Origin: Gerris lacustris
Taxonomy: Eukaryota > Arthropoda > Insecta > Hemiptera > Gerridae
Direction: 5' to 3'
Assembly: GCA_951217055.1 (NCBI GenBank)
Contig: OX578281.1
Span: forward strand, 11,998,447 to 12,062,446
Length of the DNA: 64,000 nt
Below, piece after piece: positions 43,366 through 55,390 of this stretch. Numbering within the stretch: position 1 is the stretch's first letter; each line of letters starts with the position of its first letter. The notes under the pieces are model-generated. The model saw only the letters and a list, made by a program, of their open reading frames with translations, ran no database searches and had not been told where the DNA came from. The position numbers and the translations under genes are program-made.

Positions 43366-43477
43366 ATTTCCTCTGTCATTAACGATATCTAGTCCTGAAT
43401 TAAGCTTTAATTTTTTCTACAAGTCTAGGAATTGACATTTACGATAATAGAACTAGACCGAGAAATATCGCTTTTAA

Positions 43478-43675
43478 CAGCTTATGTAGCTTAGTTGGTT
43501 AGAGCGTCTATGCTGGAAATATAGGAGGCCCGTGGTTCGTATCCCGGTGCTGAAGTCTATTATTCTCTGTCTGTCTCCCGTTGTTAATAATATTTTTAAT
43601 TTTATTTAAATTAAAATTTTAACTTTCCATAGTATGAATACTACCAAATACTTAAAAATTGCAATTCAATCTGTT
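43478..43675 (+). mobile_element. tRNA-derived SINE, copy S2
   Basis: Box A TAGCTTAGTTGG (43487-43498) matches the pol III consensus exactly. Box B GGTTCGTATCC (43534-43544) has one mismatch. The tRNA-like fold breaks down in the anticodon stem (position 33 is C, stem mismatched), so it is not a tRNA gene. The body runs through TTGTTAATAATA to a conserved 3' part (AGTATGAATACTACCAAATA) that is also in S3 and S4. Confidence 0.8.
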
Positions 43676-43934
43676 TTTTGCTATTTTTCACCTCCTTTGA
43701 GCCATCTTCAGGCCTTCAATAATTTCTCCTAAAACGTAACTTTATTAATTTTCCTAGTTATTTTCCTTCCTGGCAATTCACCTGCGCGTCTATATTATAT
43801 ATAGTCATATAGGTATAGACGCGAAGGTGAATAGCCACAGGAAGGAAAATAAATAAAGTTATGTTAGGAGAGACTGTTAAAGGCCTGAAGATACTTCAAA
43901 GGACATGAAATATAGCCAAAAACGGATTGAATTG
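43663..43934. repeat. Foldback element, about 130-bp arms
   Basis: The left arm (AATTCAATCTGTTTTTTGC...GCGTCTATA) and right arm (TATAGACGCG...AAAAACGGATTGAATT) are reverse complements with moderate divergence around a loop of about 20 bp. It includes GGCCTGAAGAT and its complement. No ORF. Confidence 0.8.
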
Positions 43935-44247
43935 AATTTATTATTACCTTAAAGACCTGAATAAGAATAAGCATATTAGAAAAATAATAATTAATTGGTA
44001 GTAAAGCTTATATTTACTTGAAATTTAAAAGAAAACTATGCTACTTATATAAAATTGTTATTATTAATTATTAAAACGAGTATTAATCTAAAAATATTTA
44101 TTATTTTTCTAGATGGAGCGCTGATGGATGTAATTATCAAACTCTAAATTGTAAGTTATATTTTACATTAAAAAAAAAAAAAAAAAAAAAAAATCATTTC
44201 AAATGCTATTATGAACACATATTATATATGTATTATGTAAATATAAT

Positions 44248-44666
44248 GATCTACAATTGTTAGATTTTAAAAATAAAAACAGAAAAAAATAAACTTCCTG
44301 TATCTAAGCTCGTATTTCTCTTTTGATAAAGATGACATTAATTCATTAGTTGTATTTTGTGCCGAATTAATTATTTCGGGAGGCGTATTATTCTCCTCAT
44401 TTTCGTCATAATCACTTAAATCACTAATAGTTTTTCACTAAAAACTCGATATAAACAGTTACTTTAATTAAAAAAAACAGCAAATTAGAATGTAAACAAA
44501 CTCGCTAATCGTGCGATAAGGTGAATAATTCTTCTTTTTTACCGCACTACGGCGTAAAAAAAAGAGGAATTATGAAATAATTAAATTGAATACAAGTACG
44601 TAAAGAATCATTTTCTACGCATCTGAACAGAGATACAATGTTTATATTTCGTATCAATCGTAGATA
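44248..44666 (+). mobile_element. MITE-like element B, copy 3
   Basis: Dispersed copy of the 334-771 element, from GATCTACAATTG to CAATCGTAGATA, without an adjacent A foldback. The internal hairpin is imperfect. Confidence 0.65.
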
Positions 44667-45018
44667 ATTATAATTTCACCCAATACTAAACTGTTCACCT
44701 TAAGGGTAAATCACTGATGATGACTAACCAATTAAATTGGTCACTGCAATTAACTTTTTTAATATAAATATTATGTTTTTCTTTGGAGTACACAAGAAAT
44801 TTCTGTCACTCAAAAAACGACATGAAATATATGACTCTCTTAAATATCGTGTCAGTAAGTTCGAATATGATAGGAGGTAGATTGCTTTTCCACTTATATT
44901 CATTGTAGTACTATATTTCGCCGATAGAAGTTCTAAATTATATAAAATGATCCATTTAACGGGAAAGCAGTGAAATGTCGATATGTGGATTCAATGCCCA
45001 AAATCCATGATTCAATGT

Positions 45019-45178
45019 TTGGTACTTCTTTAGATTGTTACTCCCCCATGTTTTTTTAGGTTATAAATGACTGACTAAATAAATATTAAGACAAAGGGAT
45101 GGTCACTTCAATGTACTTTAGGACAAAGGAATATCACTCTCATGTTTTTATAAGGGGAGTAACAATCTAAAGAAGTGC
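45019..45178. mobile_element. G MITE (160 bp)
   Basis: ACTTCTTTAGATTGTTACTCC and GGAGTAACAATCTAAAGAAGT are perfect terminal inverted repeats. The interior shares CAATGTACTTTAGGACAAAGG with the other G copies. Confidence 0.8.
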
Positions 45179-45179
45179 C

Positions 45180-46640
45180 CAATGTTTTCCAAGAAATGGA
45201 GAAAATAAGTATTATTTTATGAGTTTACTCTATAGATTATAATATTATTATATTTCTATAGCTTAAGTTTCGCAGAATCTCGGTTATAATTAATTCTCGG
45301 TACCTATAGTTAATTTTAATAACTACATTAATTTAGAGAATCGTGTCTAATTTTTCTAGATTTTATTCGATAAAAAGACTTTCGTAAGATATTTTGGCGG
45401 TAATTGATTACTGTTTAAGACCTTAATTTCATACTTTAAGAAAAAGCTCTTCAATTTAGAGCCATTTTTGAGGAAAAAAACCGTTTATCGTCTTTTATAA
45501 AGATTTTTATTACTGCAATCATTCATTTTCTGATAAAATATTTTTATGGTTTTCTTAAGTAATAAGTAGTTTTTTTTTCTTGGAGTTTAACATTACGTGG
45601 TATGACTAAATTTTCATGTAATTTTATGTAAAAACCGTCGGTTTTCCGATTCATGAATTTTTATTCGTGTTGATGGAGATATAATAACGTCGAGATTATT
45701 AATATCGGTGAGTGTAGAGTAGACGAAGATTATGTGCAAGTACGTAAAGAGATAAACAGGAGAGAGTAAGGCTCCTTATAATAACCCCTCGCTTTACCGT
45801 TTTTATTACAGCGTATCTAATATCGCTGTCGGAGAATTTTTTTTTAAGTTAAGTGTTATATTTGAGATTGTGGTCTCGCACCGAAGTCTGATAGGAGGCC
45901 TTTCTTCGCAACCAAATGACATATTATAATGTTTATAAGTCCGTAAAAAGCTTTCGGCGTTGGGGGAAGGTTATAGCGCCTCAGGGTGGTTTCGAGTAGA
46001 TGATCCTTAAGACACCCTAATAAAAAGTGGAAACCTAGTGTAACCTTACCCCTCACGCTACGTATCCCCGACAACCAAGTCGACTTTCCTCCTAATGTCT
46101 TCTACGTTCCTTTTTCACCTCTCAAAAGAAAAAGGATGAAAATGGTTTTCGCTACATACTTCTTTCCCTTGAAGCTATTTTTAGTGCTTTGTTACTCGAG
46201 AAAATTTGATCAAGAGGGCATAAAGCTTTCAAATAATGTAATTTTTCTCTCTTATTCCCACATTTTTCGACCTTTTCAGACATATCATTTTACTCTATTG
46301 TAACCGTAATTTTTAGTAAACAACGCCATAATTTTAGCTTTAAGTCAAACAGGTTACTAAGCAATTAAAAATACTTAATACATTCGCAGATAACAGCTCT
46401 AAGACTCTATTTCATAGATCTACTGTTTGTAGGTTATAATAAAATATAAACCATTTGACATTTCGGTATGCTTCAGAACACAAGTTTGTTATGAGTTTTA
46501 TAGAATCAGTTTAAATCAATGTTATTTGTTTTTCTAACTCATGAAGTGTTTCAGAACACAATATATTGGTAGGAGTAGCATGAGATCTGTTCAGACAAAC
46601 ATTCAATTATCGGTGCACCTTAAGTCCCTTCCAGAATGCC
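45180..46640. other. Unassigned; moderately GC-richer at 45700-46090
   Basis: No family is recognised. The part at 45700-46090 has higher complexity and could be conserved non-coding DNA; a 72-codon frame there shows no recognisable domain. Confidence 0.35.
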
Positions 46641-46646
46641 GAACTG

Positions 46647-46758
46647 AACAGAGGAAACGAGCTGAGCATTGTCTTCTGCGCATGCCCAGTCTGAGAAGCG
46701 CAGGCGCACTTTAGACTGAGCATGCGCAGAGACCAATGCTTTGTTCGTTTCCTCTGTT
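46647..46758. repeat. Foldback (112 bp) with TGCGCATGC core
   Basis: AACAGAGGAAACGA pairs with TCGTTTCCTCTGTT, and the inner segments AGCATTG and TGCGCATGC are mirrored as CAATGCT and GCATGCGCA. Confidence 0.75.
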
Positions 46759-46759
46759 T

Positions 46760-47728
46760 GGGACGGCAGACAAGGCTTTAGTTCTTTATTCACATCAAAT
46801 AGAAGTTTCATATTATCTGGATCATGTTTAGAAGTTCTTGCTAGTACAGAAAATGATTATCATGGGGGGTTTCCTGATACATGGTGCACTCTCTTCCAGT
46901 ATTTCATTTAATTAGTATTTTATATTATTAAATGTTTATATAATGATCTTTAATGTTTTATATTATTAAATGTTGCTTGTAATTAAAATATTAGAATAAG
47001 GAAATATTTTAAAGTCTAAGTTTGCAAGAAGGGGGGTTAAACTGGAGAAAGAAGGCCCCAGGGCCCCTCGTAAAGTTGGGGGGGGGGGGGACTCGTAATG
47101 TTGGCTTCTAAAACTCAAGTCCCTGATTAACATGTTTTGCACTAATTAGATCTAGCTTTCATCTCTCCATTTCTACTGGCAAAACCTTTCCGCCCGTTCT
47201 GCAATATTACTCGACTACCGACCAAATTCACTTAGCCCAGTTACAAACAGCTAGCTTAACTTAATCTTAATACTTGCAAAGTGGCCTCTAGCTTAATGGC
47301 ACTTCATTTTCATTCACCTTACATTCTAATACTTAGTTAAACATATTGAAATAACTCTAGTTTTACCTTAATTTCCTTTAAATACTGTTATAAATTTCCT
47401 TCTCAAACGCTGAGGAAAATGGGAAATTTTATTAAAAGTTCGTAAAGAAAATATAAAAAAAAGTCTAATAATGTTATAGTAGTAGTTAATGGTTAAAAAA
47501 GGTTTTGAACTGACCTTATAGCCCATATAACCATGATAGCATATTTAGTTAATTAATTAAATATTAACTTATTTATACTAAAATATTTCCTTTTTATATA
47601 AAACTTTTGTCTTGAGTAGGGGAGTTTCACATTAATATGGCAATCTATGGATTACCCCTCATCTACTGTATATGTACTTTTAATTTAAAATCAGTTAAGT
47701 AGTTTTAATGTAAGTGTTAGAATAAAAT
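46760..47728. other. Unassigned AT-rich sequence with a G13 tract
   Basis: Around 47040-47090 a GGCCCCAGGGCCCC motif and a poly-G tract recall the GC-rich ends of the hAT at 25832, but no inverted repeat or duplication was found. Confidence 0.4.
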
Positions 47729-48300
47729 AACCCGACGTGGGGTGCCTCGGAATTTTTCCTTACCAAATCATTCCAAATCGGCAGTAGATAATCAGTTGAA
47801 ATGTACAGGGCTTATTCATCATATATGAAGGTATAATTGGTGCGAATTTCAGCATAATCGGCGAAATAGTTCCGGAATTATTTAGCGTTGAATTTTCAAA
47901 GTTCAAAAGTCGATATTTTCAAAGATGGTGGTTGATTTAAAAATTAAATTTAAGAGAAATGTATGTCTTATAAAGAAATATAGTTGGTGTAAATGTCAGC
48001 GCAATCGGTATATTTTTCGATTTTAAACGAAATAATTATATTTTAAATATTCAAATTTTATTAATAAATTTTCAAATTTTTGCAGACACAACAAAATAGG
48101 TTAATGACGACACAAATTTATGAATTTTCGGGCAGCACAACTACGTGTAACGACAAGGCACACACACAAACAGACATCCAGCTAAAAACCACTCCAATCG
48201 TCTTGAAAATACCCAAAACGGATAATTCCTTTGAAATATCAATTTCATATTTTTTGGGGTAAAACAATATTTTTCCTTTAGGTAAGTAAAAGTAACAAGT
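47729..48300. mobile_element. P element family, copy 1
   Basis: Shares with 49740-50590 the left part GGGTGCCTCGGAATTTTTCC, TGCAGACACAACAAAATAGG-type and GGGCAGCACAACTAC segments, the ACACACAAACAGACATCC stretch, AAAACCACTC and ACCCAAAACGGATA. TTTTTCCTTACC at the left mirrors GGTAAGTAAAAG at the right. Confidence 0.6.
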
Positions 48301-48489
48301 TTAAAAAGTTGATAGACAACCGAAAACAGACACGAGGCCAAAAATGTGCCTTGAAGCCTGAAACACATTTTGCCATTTTTGGTCTGTTTGTAAAATTTTA
48401 GTGTTATTAAATTTGATAAACTAAAATGGGGAAGCATTTGTTCTAGTAATAAATATTAGAGGATTAATAATAAAGATTAATAAGTAAAA

Positions 48490-49163
48490 ATCCCGTCAAG
48501 TACTTGCCAGCAAGCTACTAAAAAGGTTTGTTCGGTCATAAAGTTTCCTACATCATTATTTTTTTTTATTTTTACTTAAATATGTATAAAAAAGTTGCAC
48601 TTTGAAGAAAAAAAGTGTCCATATTATCCTTTAGCGTCTTTGGTATGCACTTATTTGGTTTTTTTGGGTTAAAATAGCTGACATTTTGGAAACGCGATGT
48701 ATACTTGTGATAAAAATTTCAATACCTTTAAAATTATACACCATTCAAAAATTAAAAACATCACCATAATTTCGGCCACTTAGGTTAACTCCCGGTAATA
48801 TCATTAACCCACGGAGAAGTATATTTATGTACTTTTCCCTCATTTTAGTGGAAGAGATTTTGGAAACGCGATATATGTTTGTAATATACATATCAAAATC
48901 TTTCAAATGATACCCCACTCAAAAATAACAAAATATAAAAAATGATGTGTCGCAATTGCTCGCTGATAAAAGCCATTTGTAGTTGTGAAGTTCTCAACTT
49001 TTTTTTCTATTTTTGGGCAAAAATGTTTCACTTGTACAAGGTATACGAAACTTAAAATCTCTAGCTATAATAGTTCGGGAGATATGATCCAATATGCGAC
49101 GGACGAACAGACGAACTACCAAAAGCATAAGGGTTTCTAGGATGACCCCGAAACCCTAAAAAT
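48490..49163 (-). mobile_element. R-family element, inverted copy
   Basis: Reverse complement of the first ~1.25 kb of the LINE-flanking duplicate, shortened. Read on the minus strand it starts with the hairpin AGGGTTTC...GAAACCCT, then CGTCCGTCGCATATTGGATC and the AAATGGC/TTTTGAGTGGGG modules. It stops at the equivalent of about 32850. Confidence 0.65.
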
Positions 49164-49739
49164 TGCTTTATTTTTTTTTTAAATAGTCTTTAGGGATCAT
49201 TTTAATTTTTTAATAAATGTAAATGTTTAATGATTTATCGCTCAGTGAATTTTTAATTCAATATGAATCAATTCGTTTGAATTGTCGGAGTAATTATTAT
49301 TTTCATGATATTGAATAAACCTATTTAATCTATCCTCCTAATTAAATTGTAATTCCCTATATCATTATTATTATCCCGTAGAGTATAATATAATCCTTTA
49401 CTTTTTATTGAATATCATCCTTAATCCTATAGATTTTTTGGTCTGTTAGATATTTTCATTGTCAAAATGAATCTCCCGACAGTATTGGTAAATTTATTTT
49501 ACCCATTTTTATCATAATGCTAATAAAACTATTTTTTTTACATGCTACTTATAATTTATGTAATAGATTAAGAATTAAAGTTATGAACTTATTAATAATT
49601 AAACGTACGTATACATAAACAATTAATATATTAATGAATATGATAGATAATTTAAGTGTGAAGAATACAAAGTAATAAATTTAAACCGAGACATTTCGAC
49701 CCTTTTTCATAAATAAGGTCATTTAAAAAAGTACTAAAA

Positions 49740-50590
49740 AAAAAATCGGGTATGGGGTACCTCGGAACTTTTCCTCACTTCAGAGGCCACTAGAGTGGCC
49801 TCTCTGCTGCGAAGCAGCAGGAGGAAGCAGCATTGGTCAGTACTTGGATGGGTGACCGTTCTGAACTAACTGATTTATTATCATTCTTCAAAAAACCTTA
49901 TTTTTCAATACCTATATTTTATTTAATTATTTGAAGTTTGGCGGTATTTTTACAGATGTAAACAAACTTTGACGTCATCAAAATTATCGCACTAATAAAT
50001 AATTATATTCGCTTATAACTTTTAAACTAAGTAATGGAATTTCATCGGAGGTTTTTCATATTTATTCCTTAATTTTTTCCGGTTCCAACGATATGCTATA
50101 CGTCAAAAACCTATTTATACTTTCGGTATTATTAACCGTCAAAGTTTAAAAGATAAAAAAATGATAACTTCAAAATGGCGACCAATCTCAAAATAAAATT
50201 TGGTGGGCTTGCTTGTCATACAGAGAGGTACATTCGAGGCCAAATTTCAACTCGATCAGGACCATTTTCGATTTATTACGATTTTTTTTAATTTTTGCTG
50301 ACTCAGCAAACTGGGTTCAAGATGTCGGAAAAAGTTTATTTTCCGGGCGGCACAACTACAGGTTAGGACTGATTTTTCTGCCAAGTTTCAACTCTCTAGG
50401 TTAAATACCTTGGGCGCTACGATGATAACACACATACACACATACACACATACATACGTCATGCTGAAAACCACTCAGGAGGTCTTAAAAACACCTAAAA
50501 CGGATAGTTCCGATGAAATCTCGAAAAAAAAAAATTTGGTGAAAACAATTCTTTTCTTACTATTAGTAGTGAGGAAAAGTAATAAACGTC
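49740..50590. mobile_element. P element family, copy 2, carrying 5S-derived insert
   Basis: The inverted ends ACTTTTCCTCAC (49768-49779) and GTGAGGAAAAGT (50569-50580) are perfect. It shares modules with 47729-48300 and carries a CACACATACACACATACA tract. The 5S-like insert at 49780-49860 is absent from copy 1. Confidence 0.65.
49780..49858 (+). repeat. 5S rRNA-derived fragment (SINE3-like)
   Basis: Bases 49834-49857 match the 3' internal part of 5S rRNA, including box C TGGATGGGTGACC. They are preceded by two perfect hairpins, AGGCCACT-AG-AGTGGCCT and CTGCTGC-GAA-GCAGCAG. It lacks the first half of 5S and its terminal stem, so it is not a functional 5S gene. Confidence 0.7.
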
Positions 50591-50730
50591 GTAAAAACCA
50601 ATTAGACTGTGGCAAGTCATTGAACAATTATCAACCATGATGGTATATTAATTTAATTACCAGTCTCTTCTCTCAATACGACAGTTGCACCAGTAAATAT
50701 TTAATAACTCTAGTTCTAGAAAAAATAATT

Positions 50731-51180
50731 AAATAAAACATACTCGATTTATAGAGCAATAGTGTGAGGTTTAAGCACCCCAATCAGAAATTAAATCGGT
50801 CAACAATTGTGGACGCCATAAGAGCTCAAAGTCATTTTTTTGTTCACAAAAAAATCAAATTTAGCTCTATTTAAGGTAGAACCGATGAAGTTATGACAAA
50901 AGGACATAGGACCGAAGTTGTAGATCTTTTAAAATCAGTTACCGCTGGCGCAATCAGCTTGTCGATACGACTTACCGTTTAGCCACAATAAGCCTCCAAA
51001 AATTTTTTAAAGTGCGTCCGCCATCTTTAATTTTTTAAGGGGGTAAATATATGTTTTTTTAACTTTTCACATTTTTTCCAGTCGGTTTAGGCCAATTTCC
51101 GACCAAACGCAAAAAACCGCGAGTCTCTAGGTAGTCTAGAAGTACCCAAACATTTTGATTAGTGAGTCTGTGGGGTTTGG
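50731..51180 (+). repeat. H repeat, copy 1
   Basis: Shares ACTCGATTTATAGAGCAATA-type start, AGTTGTAGATCTTTTAAAAT, ACGACTTACCGTTTAGCC and a GAGTCTCTAG end with 53681-54150. Non-coding, dispersed. Confidence 0.6.
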
Positions 51181-52104
51181 TTAAGGTGGGTCAATCTAAT
51201 TTTTTTAGGTTATGTTTTATATACTTTTTTTTATAAACTTGTTAATAACTTTGGTTCTCCTCAATATCCTTAGATGAAAACAAGCCTAAAAATTACGCAA
51301 CATGTTTGCTTTCACCCCTGAAAAAAAAATTAATCGTTTTCATTTAGCCAGTTTTGCGCCTATAAAGTATGACTGGGGCGACAGACACAAACACATAAAC
51401 GAAAATGGTTAAGGCTGGATTCGGTTTTTGGAATGTATAAAATGAAAAAGTATCCAACAAATTTTCAATTCTGATCAATGTACAGCCAAAATTTTAATTT
51501 AATATATATATATATAGATATTGATTTTACTTATTTTTATTTCTCCTTCTATTTGATTTTTAGTCTTTTTATAAGCTGCTATTTCAAACTTTCCTTTTTA
51601 AAACTGTTATTTCAAGAATGAAGTTTATCTACATTCTGTTTTGTTTCACTAGTAAAACGTTTTTTTCCACCTAACTAAAGTTTCAATAGATGTCATCAGT
51701 AGGTAAAAACAAAAACAAATAAAAATAAAAACCAACCCACCCTTGAAACACTGTAAATAATAGAGATAAACGCCTCTATTTTTCATGATGTAGAATTTTT
51801 TCCATCTAGAAGTTAGGTTTTACCCGGTCGTTTCATTCAGGAGGTTTTCCTCTCTATTTTTCGGTAAACAAAAAACCATTTGTGTGTATTTTTTCCCCCA
51901 CTTGTTTCTATTTGATCTGCTCTTAACATTTAAACAGTTTTAGCCAAGTTTCAAACATTCTTTTCAATTTCATTAGTTTTAACATTTGAATTTTTATTTT
52001 AAAAGATATGATAAAGAAAAAATTGTATTTCATTGATTTATATATATATATTTTATTAATTAATATTTTATTTTATTATATAATATATTAAAGCTGCAGT
52101 ATAT
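51181..52104. other. Unassigned AT-rich sequence
   Basis: A GGGGCGACAGACACAAACAC stretch at about 51373-51395 suggests the end of another GTCY-type element. No boundaries were resolved. Confidence 0.35.
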
Positions 52105-52660
52105 TGCTTTCGAGCTTATTAAAGATAACAGAAGCTATGTGATCGTTCTAAAGAAAGAATATATTTTTGATGTCTCCGATTTGAAAAATTCTAAGACAGA
52201 AATCCGTTTCAGACATCAAAGAACATTTTTGGTTTCGTGTCTATCGGTCTGTTGGTAAATTTTTGTGAACCAACATACCTTAAAAACTACACGTCCGATT
52301 TTAATGATATTTGGATGGTAGGTCACAATTAGTACATTGTTGGTCCCATGTAAGTTTCAACTTTCTGTTTTCATATGTTTCTCCTCCACATGCGCACAAA
52401 CATATAATTTAGATCTATATCTTCGAATGTAATCATCTGATTTTTATGAAATTTGGATGGTTTGTCGGAAGTAGACCGCAGATAGCAGTATATTAACTTT
52501 TGCTAAATTAATACTTTAATTCTAGTGAAAAATCAAAACAATTTGTAAATATTAATAAAACGAGTAAAACAATTAAATAAATCAGACAATAATGGCTTGT
52601 AAAAGCATAAAATCAATAAAGTACGTGCAAGGATGCGAGGAAGCTATGTGCTACACCAAC
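52105..52660 (-). mobile_element. D-family element
   Basis: Minus-strand copy with a GCTTTCGAGCTTATTAAAG end, CTATGTGATCGTTCT, the CATCTGATTTTTATGAAATT and GTTTGTCGGAAGTAG modules and a GAGGAAGCTATGTGC end. The GTCY tract is reduced to TCTATCGGTCTGTTGG. Confidence 0.65.
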
Positions 52661-52689
52661 TGGCAGTCTATTTTTGAAACAAAGTTCCT

Positions 52690-53010
52690 TATTTTGTTGC
52701 TATAATAAATATTGCTTTCAAGCTTAAGAAAGTACTGCTAAAAAACGAAATTATTTTGTCTCCGATTTCCGTTTCAGACATCAGGAAACATGTCTAGGTC
52801 CATGAATGCGTTTGTCGGTCAATTTTTCGGGGATTGTATAGAATTTGATTGGGTGATTTTTATAAAATTTTGATGGTATGTCAAAAGTAGCCCGCAGATA
52901 AAACTTGATTAAGTGCAACCGTCTGCGCTCTTTCATGTCAAAAAAATCAAAAATATTTGACATATTTAAAATACTCTGCCAATTAATGTGGCACATAGCT
53001 TCCTCGCAAA
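52690..53010 (-). mobile_element. D-family element, internally deleted
   Basis: Carries the GCTTTCAAGCTTAAGAAAG start, CATCAGGAAACAT, TTGTCGGTCAATTTTTCGG, GTATGTCAAAAGTAGCCCGC and CTTCCTCGC end modules, with the middle deleted. Confidence 0.55.
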
Positions 53011-53680
53011 GAAAAGACCAAATTAAGAAAAATACCTCGATAAAAATAATCAAAAAGTTGGAACAGCGTGGCACTGATCCAGTAAATATTTAATAAAGTT
53101 GAAGAAATTTAAACATTTGTTGGAGAAATAAAGCCTCCAACAAGCAACAAAAGTTAGCGCACATATGATTAATTTAATAAACAAATATAAAACTGCAACC
53201 TAATCGTAGAAACCGCTGTGTAAACAGTTTTTCTTTATTTTACCCCCCTCAAAACTAAAAATAACACAAAATAGAATATAACAAAAATTAATCTACTATG
53301 CAAGAGCTTTTGAACTATATACACCATATTATAAAAGATTAACTTAAACATTTGTACCCCTATACTCAGAGGTACCAAAGTTATATTTTTAAAAAACAAA
53401 CAATACAAAAGGGCATTCATTTAACTAATAAATACATATAAATAAAAATTTAATATCAAAAAAGTATTTAAACCCTTTTACCTACAACAAAATTATAAAT
53501 CGATACAAAAGTACATGTACAAAATTTTTAAAAAATCAACAAATAAAATAGCTTTAATGTACATATCAAGGCCTTTAAAATGATATATGACACAATATTA
53601 AAAACAAACAAAAGTGGTCACGTGACACGGCGCACGGGAAAAAGTTTACTCTCATGTTCTCAGCAAGTAGAATGAACTAA

Positions 53681-54150
53681 TGAAATAAAATACACTCAAT
53701 TTAAAGAGCATTAGTGTGAGATTCAATCGCCGCAATCAGAAATAAAATTGGCCAACTATTATAGAAACTATGGCCATTCAAAGACAAAAATGGAAAAAAA
53801 TAAAACCAAAAAATAACAAAATTATCACCATCTAGGGTACAACCGATGATGTTACGACAAAAACTCATAGGACTAAAGTTGTAGATCTTTTAAAATCAGC
53901 CACCACTTGTGCTATCCATTTTCTAATACGACTTACCGTTTAGCCGCAATAAGCCCCCAAACCAGCTTAAAAATCAAGTCACCCATTTTTATTTTTTTAA
54001 GGGGGGAAGGAGGGGGAAAAGTGAACTTTTTATGATTATTTTGGTCCACAATATGGACGTTGCGCGTCGAATGGTGCAAACCACAAGTCTCTAGCTCTTC
54101 TGGAAGTGGGTAAACATTAATGTCAGTCAGTGAGTCAGTTAGCCATGCGG
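53681..54150 (+). repeat. H repeat, copy 2
   Basis: Second copy of the 50731-51180 repeat, ending in GTCAGTCAGTGAGTCAGT, a GTCA-type microsatellite. It contains a GGGGGGAAGGAGGGGG purine tract at about 54001. Confidence 0.6.
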
Positions 54151-54164
54151 CTTTATAATATAAG

Positions 54165-54690
54165 ACATATTAATTTAGCACGATTTAAAGTGCGCAGAAG
54201 GTTGAAATTAATCAGGTGTTATCTGCAGGCTACTTTCGACAAACCTTAAAAATTTCATAAAAATCAGATGATTACTCTTAAAGATATGGCTGTAAATAAA
54301 TGTATGTTTGTGAGCATGTGGATGACAAACAAATAAGTGCAGAAGGTTGAAACTTATATGGGACCAACAATGGGCTAATTATGACCTACCATCCAAATTT
54401 CATTAAAATTGGACGTGTAGTTTTTAAGATATGGTGGTTCGCAAAAATTGAACGACAGACCGACAGACCGACAGACCGACAGACCGACAGACCGACAGAC
54501 CGACAGACCGACAGACCGACAGACCGACAGACCGACAGACCGACAGACAGACACGGAACCAAAATTGTTCCCTGATGTCTGAAACGGATTTCTGTCTTGG
54601 AATTTTTGAAATCGGAGACCTAATATTTTTTCGTTCTTCAGAACGATCACATAGCTTCCGTTACCTTCGGTAAGCTCGGAAGCAAAAACA
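54165..54690 (+). mobile_element. D-family element, near complete
   Basis: Plus-strand copy in consensus order: GCAGAAGGTTGAAATTAATC, ATCAGATGATTACT, TTATATGGGACCAACAATGG, ATTTCATTAAAATTGGACG, the GACAGACC octamer array, ATGTCTGAAACGG, CACATAGCTTCCG and the terminal hairpin CTTCCGTTACCTTCGG...GGAAGC. No ORF of its own. Confidence 0.7.
54453..54548 (+). repeat. Octanucleotide array (CGACAGAC)12
   Basis: Twelve uninterrupted 8-bp units. This is an expansion of the GTCY-type microsatellite that sits at this position in other D copies. Open frames on both strands here are simple-repeat artefacts. Confidence 0.95.
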
Positions 54691-54879
54691 GGGGAAACAA
54701 ATTAGACAATAATGGTTTAATGTAATAAATGAAAACAAATTAGACTTATAAAAAAAAAACGTGGCAAATAATTAAATAAATTTGTCAATAATGGTTTGTA
54801 AAAGCATAAAATCTACAAAGTTCGTTATAGAATTCGAGGAAGCTATGTTCCACACCAATTAGCAGTCTATTTTTTTATT

Positions 54880-55330
54880 TCTATATCGAAGATTACTTCC
54901 GAGCTCAAGAAAGAGCTTTAAAGAACGAAAATATTTGACGTTCCGATTTCTGTTTCAGATATCAGGGAACATTTTTAGTTCCGTGTATGTCGGTCTGTCA
55001 CTCAATTTTCGGAAAACAACCTATCTTAATAACTACAAGTCCGATTTTAATGAAATTTGGATGGTATAGATCATAATTAGCCGGTTGTTGGTCCCATATA
55101 AGTTTCAACCTTCTGCGCCCATTTATTTCTCTTCAACATGCACACAAACATACATTTATTTACACCTATATCTTCAAAAGTACTTATCTGATTTTTATAA
55201 AATTTAGATGGTTTATCAAAAGTAGGGCTACTTTTGACAAAGACTGCGGGCGCAGATAGCACCAGATTAATTTTAACCGTCTGCGCTCTTTCATGTCAAA
55301 AAAATCAAAAATATTTGACATATTTAAAAA
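54880..55330 (-). mobile_element. D-family element, partial
   Basis: CTTCCGAGCTCAAGAAAGAG start, CAGGGAACATTTTTAGTTCCG, GTCGGTCTGTCACTC, TTGGTCCCATATAAGTTTC and the AAAGTAG...GCAGATAG modules in minus orientation. Confidence 0.6.
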
Positions 55331-55390
55331 ATAGGGGAAACAAATTAGACAATAATGGTTTGTAAAAGCATAATAGTTATTTATGCACCT

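Noticed and set aside
43478..43560. Functional tRNA gene
   Set aside because: Boxes A and B are present, but the anticodon stem is mismatched, position 33 is C, and related copies with a long shared 3' body show it is a SINE.
49834..49857. Functional 5S rRNA gene
   Set aside because: Only the box C portion is present; the 5' half and terminal stem are missing.
54375..54650. Ser-Val-Cys-Arg repeat ORF and its complement
   Set aside because: Translation of the CGACAGAC octamer array.
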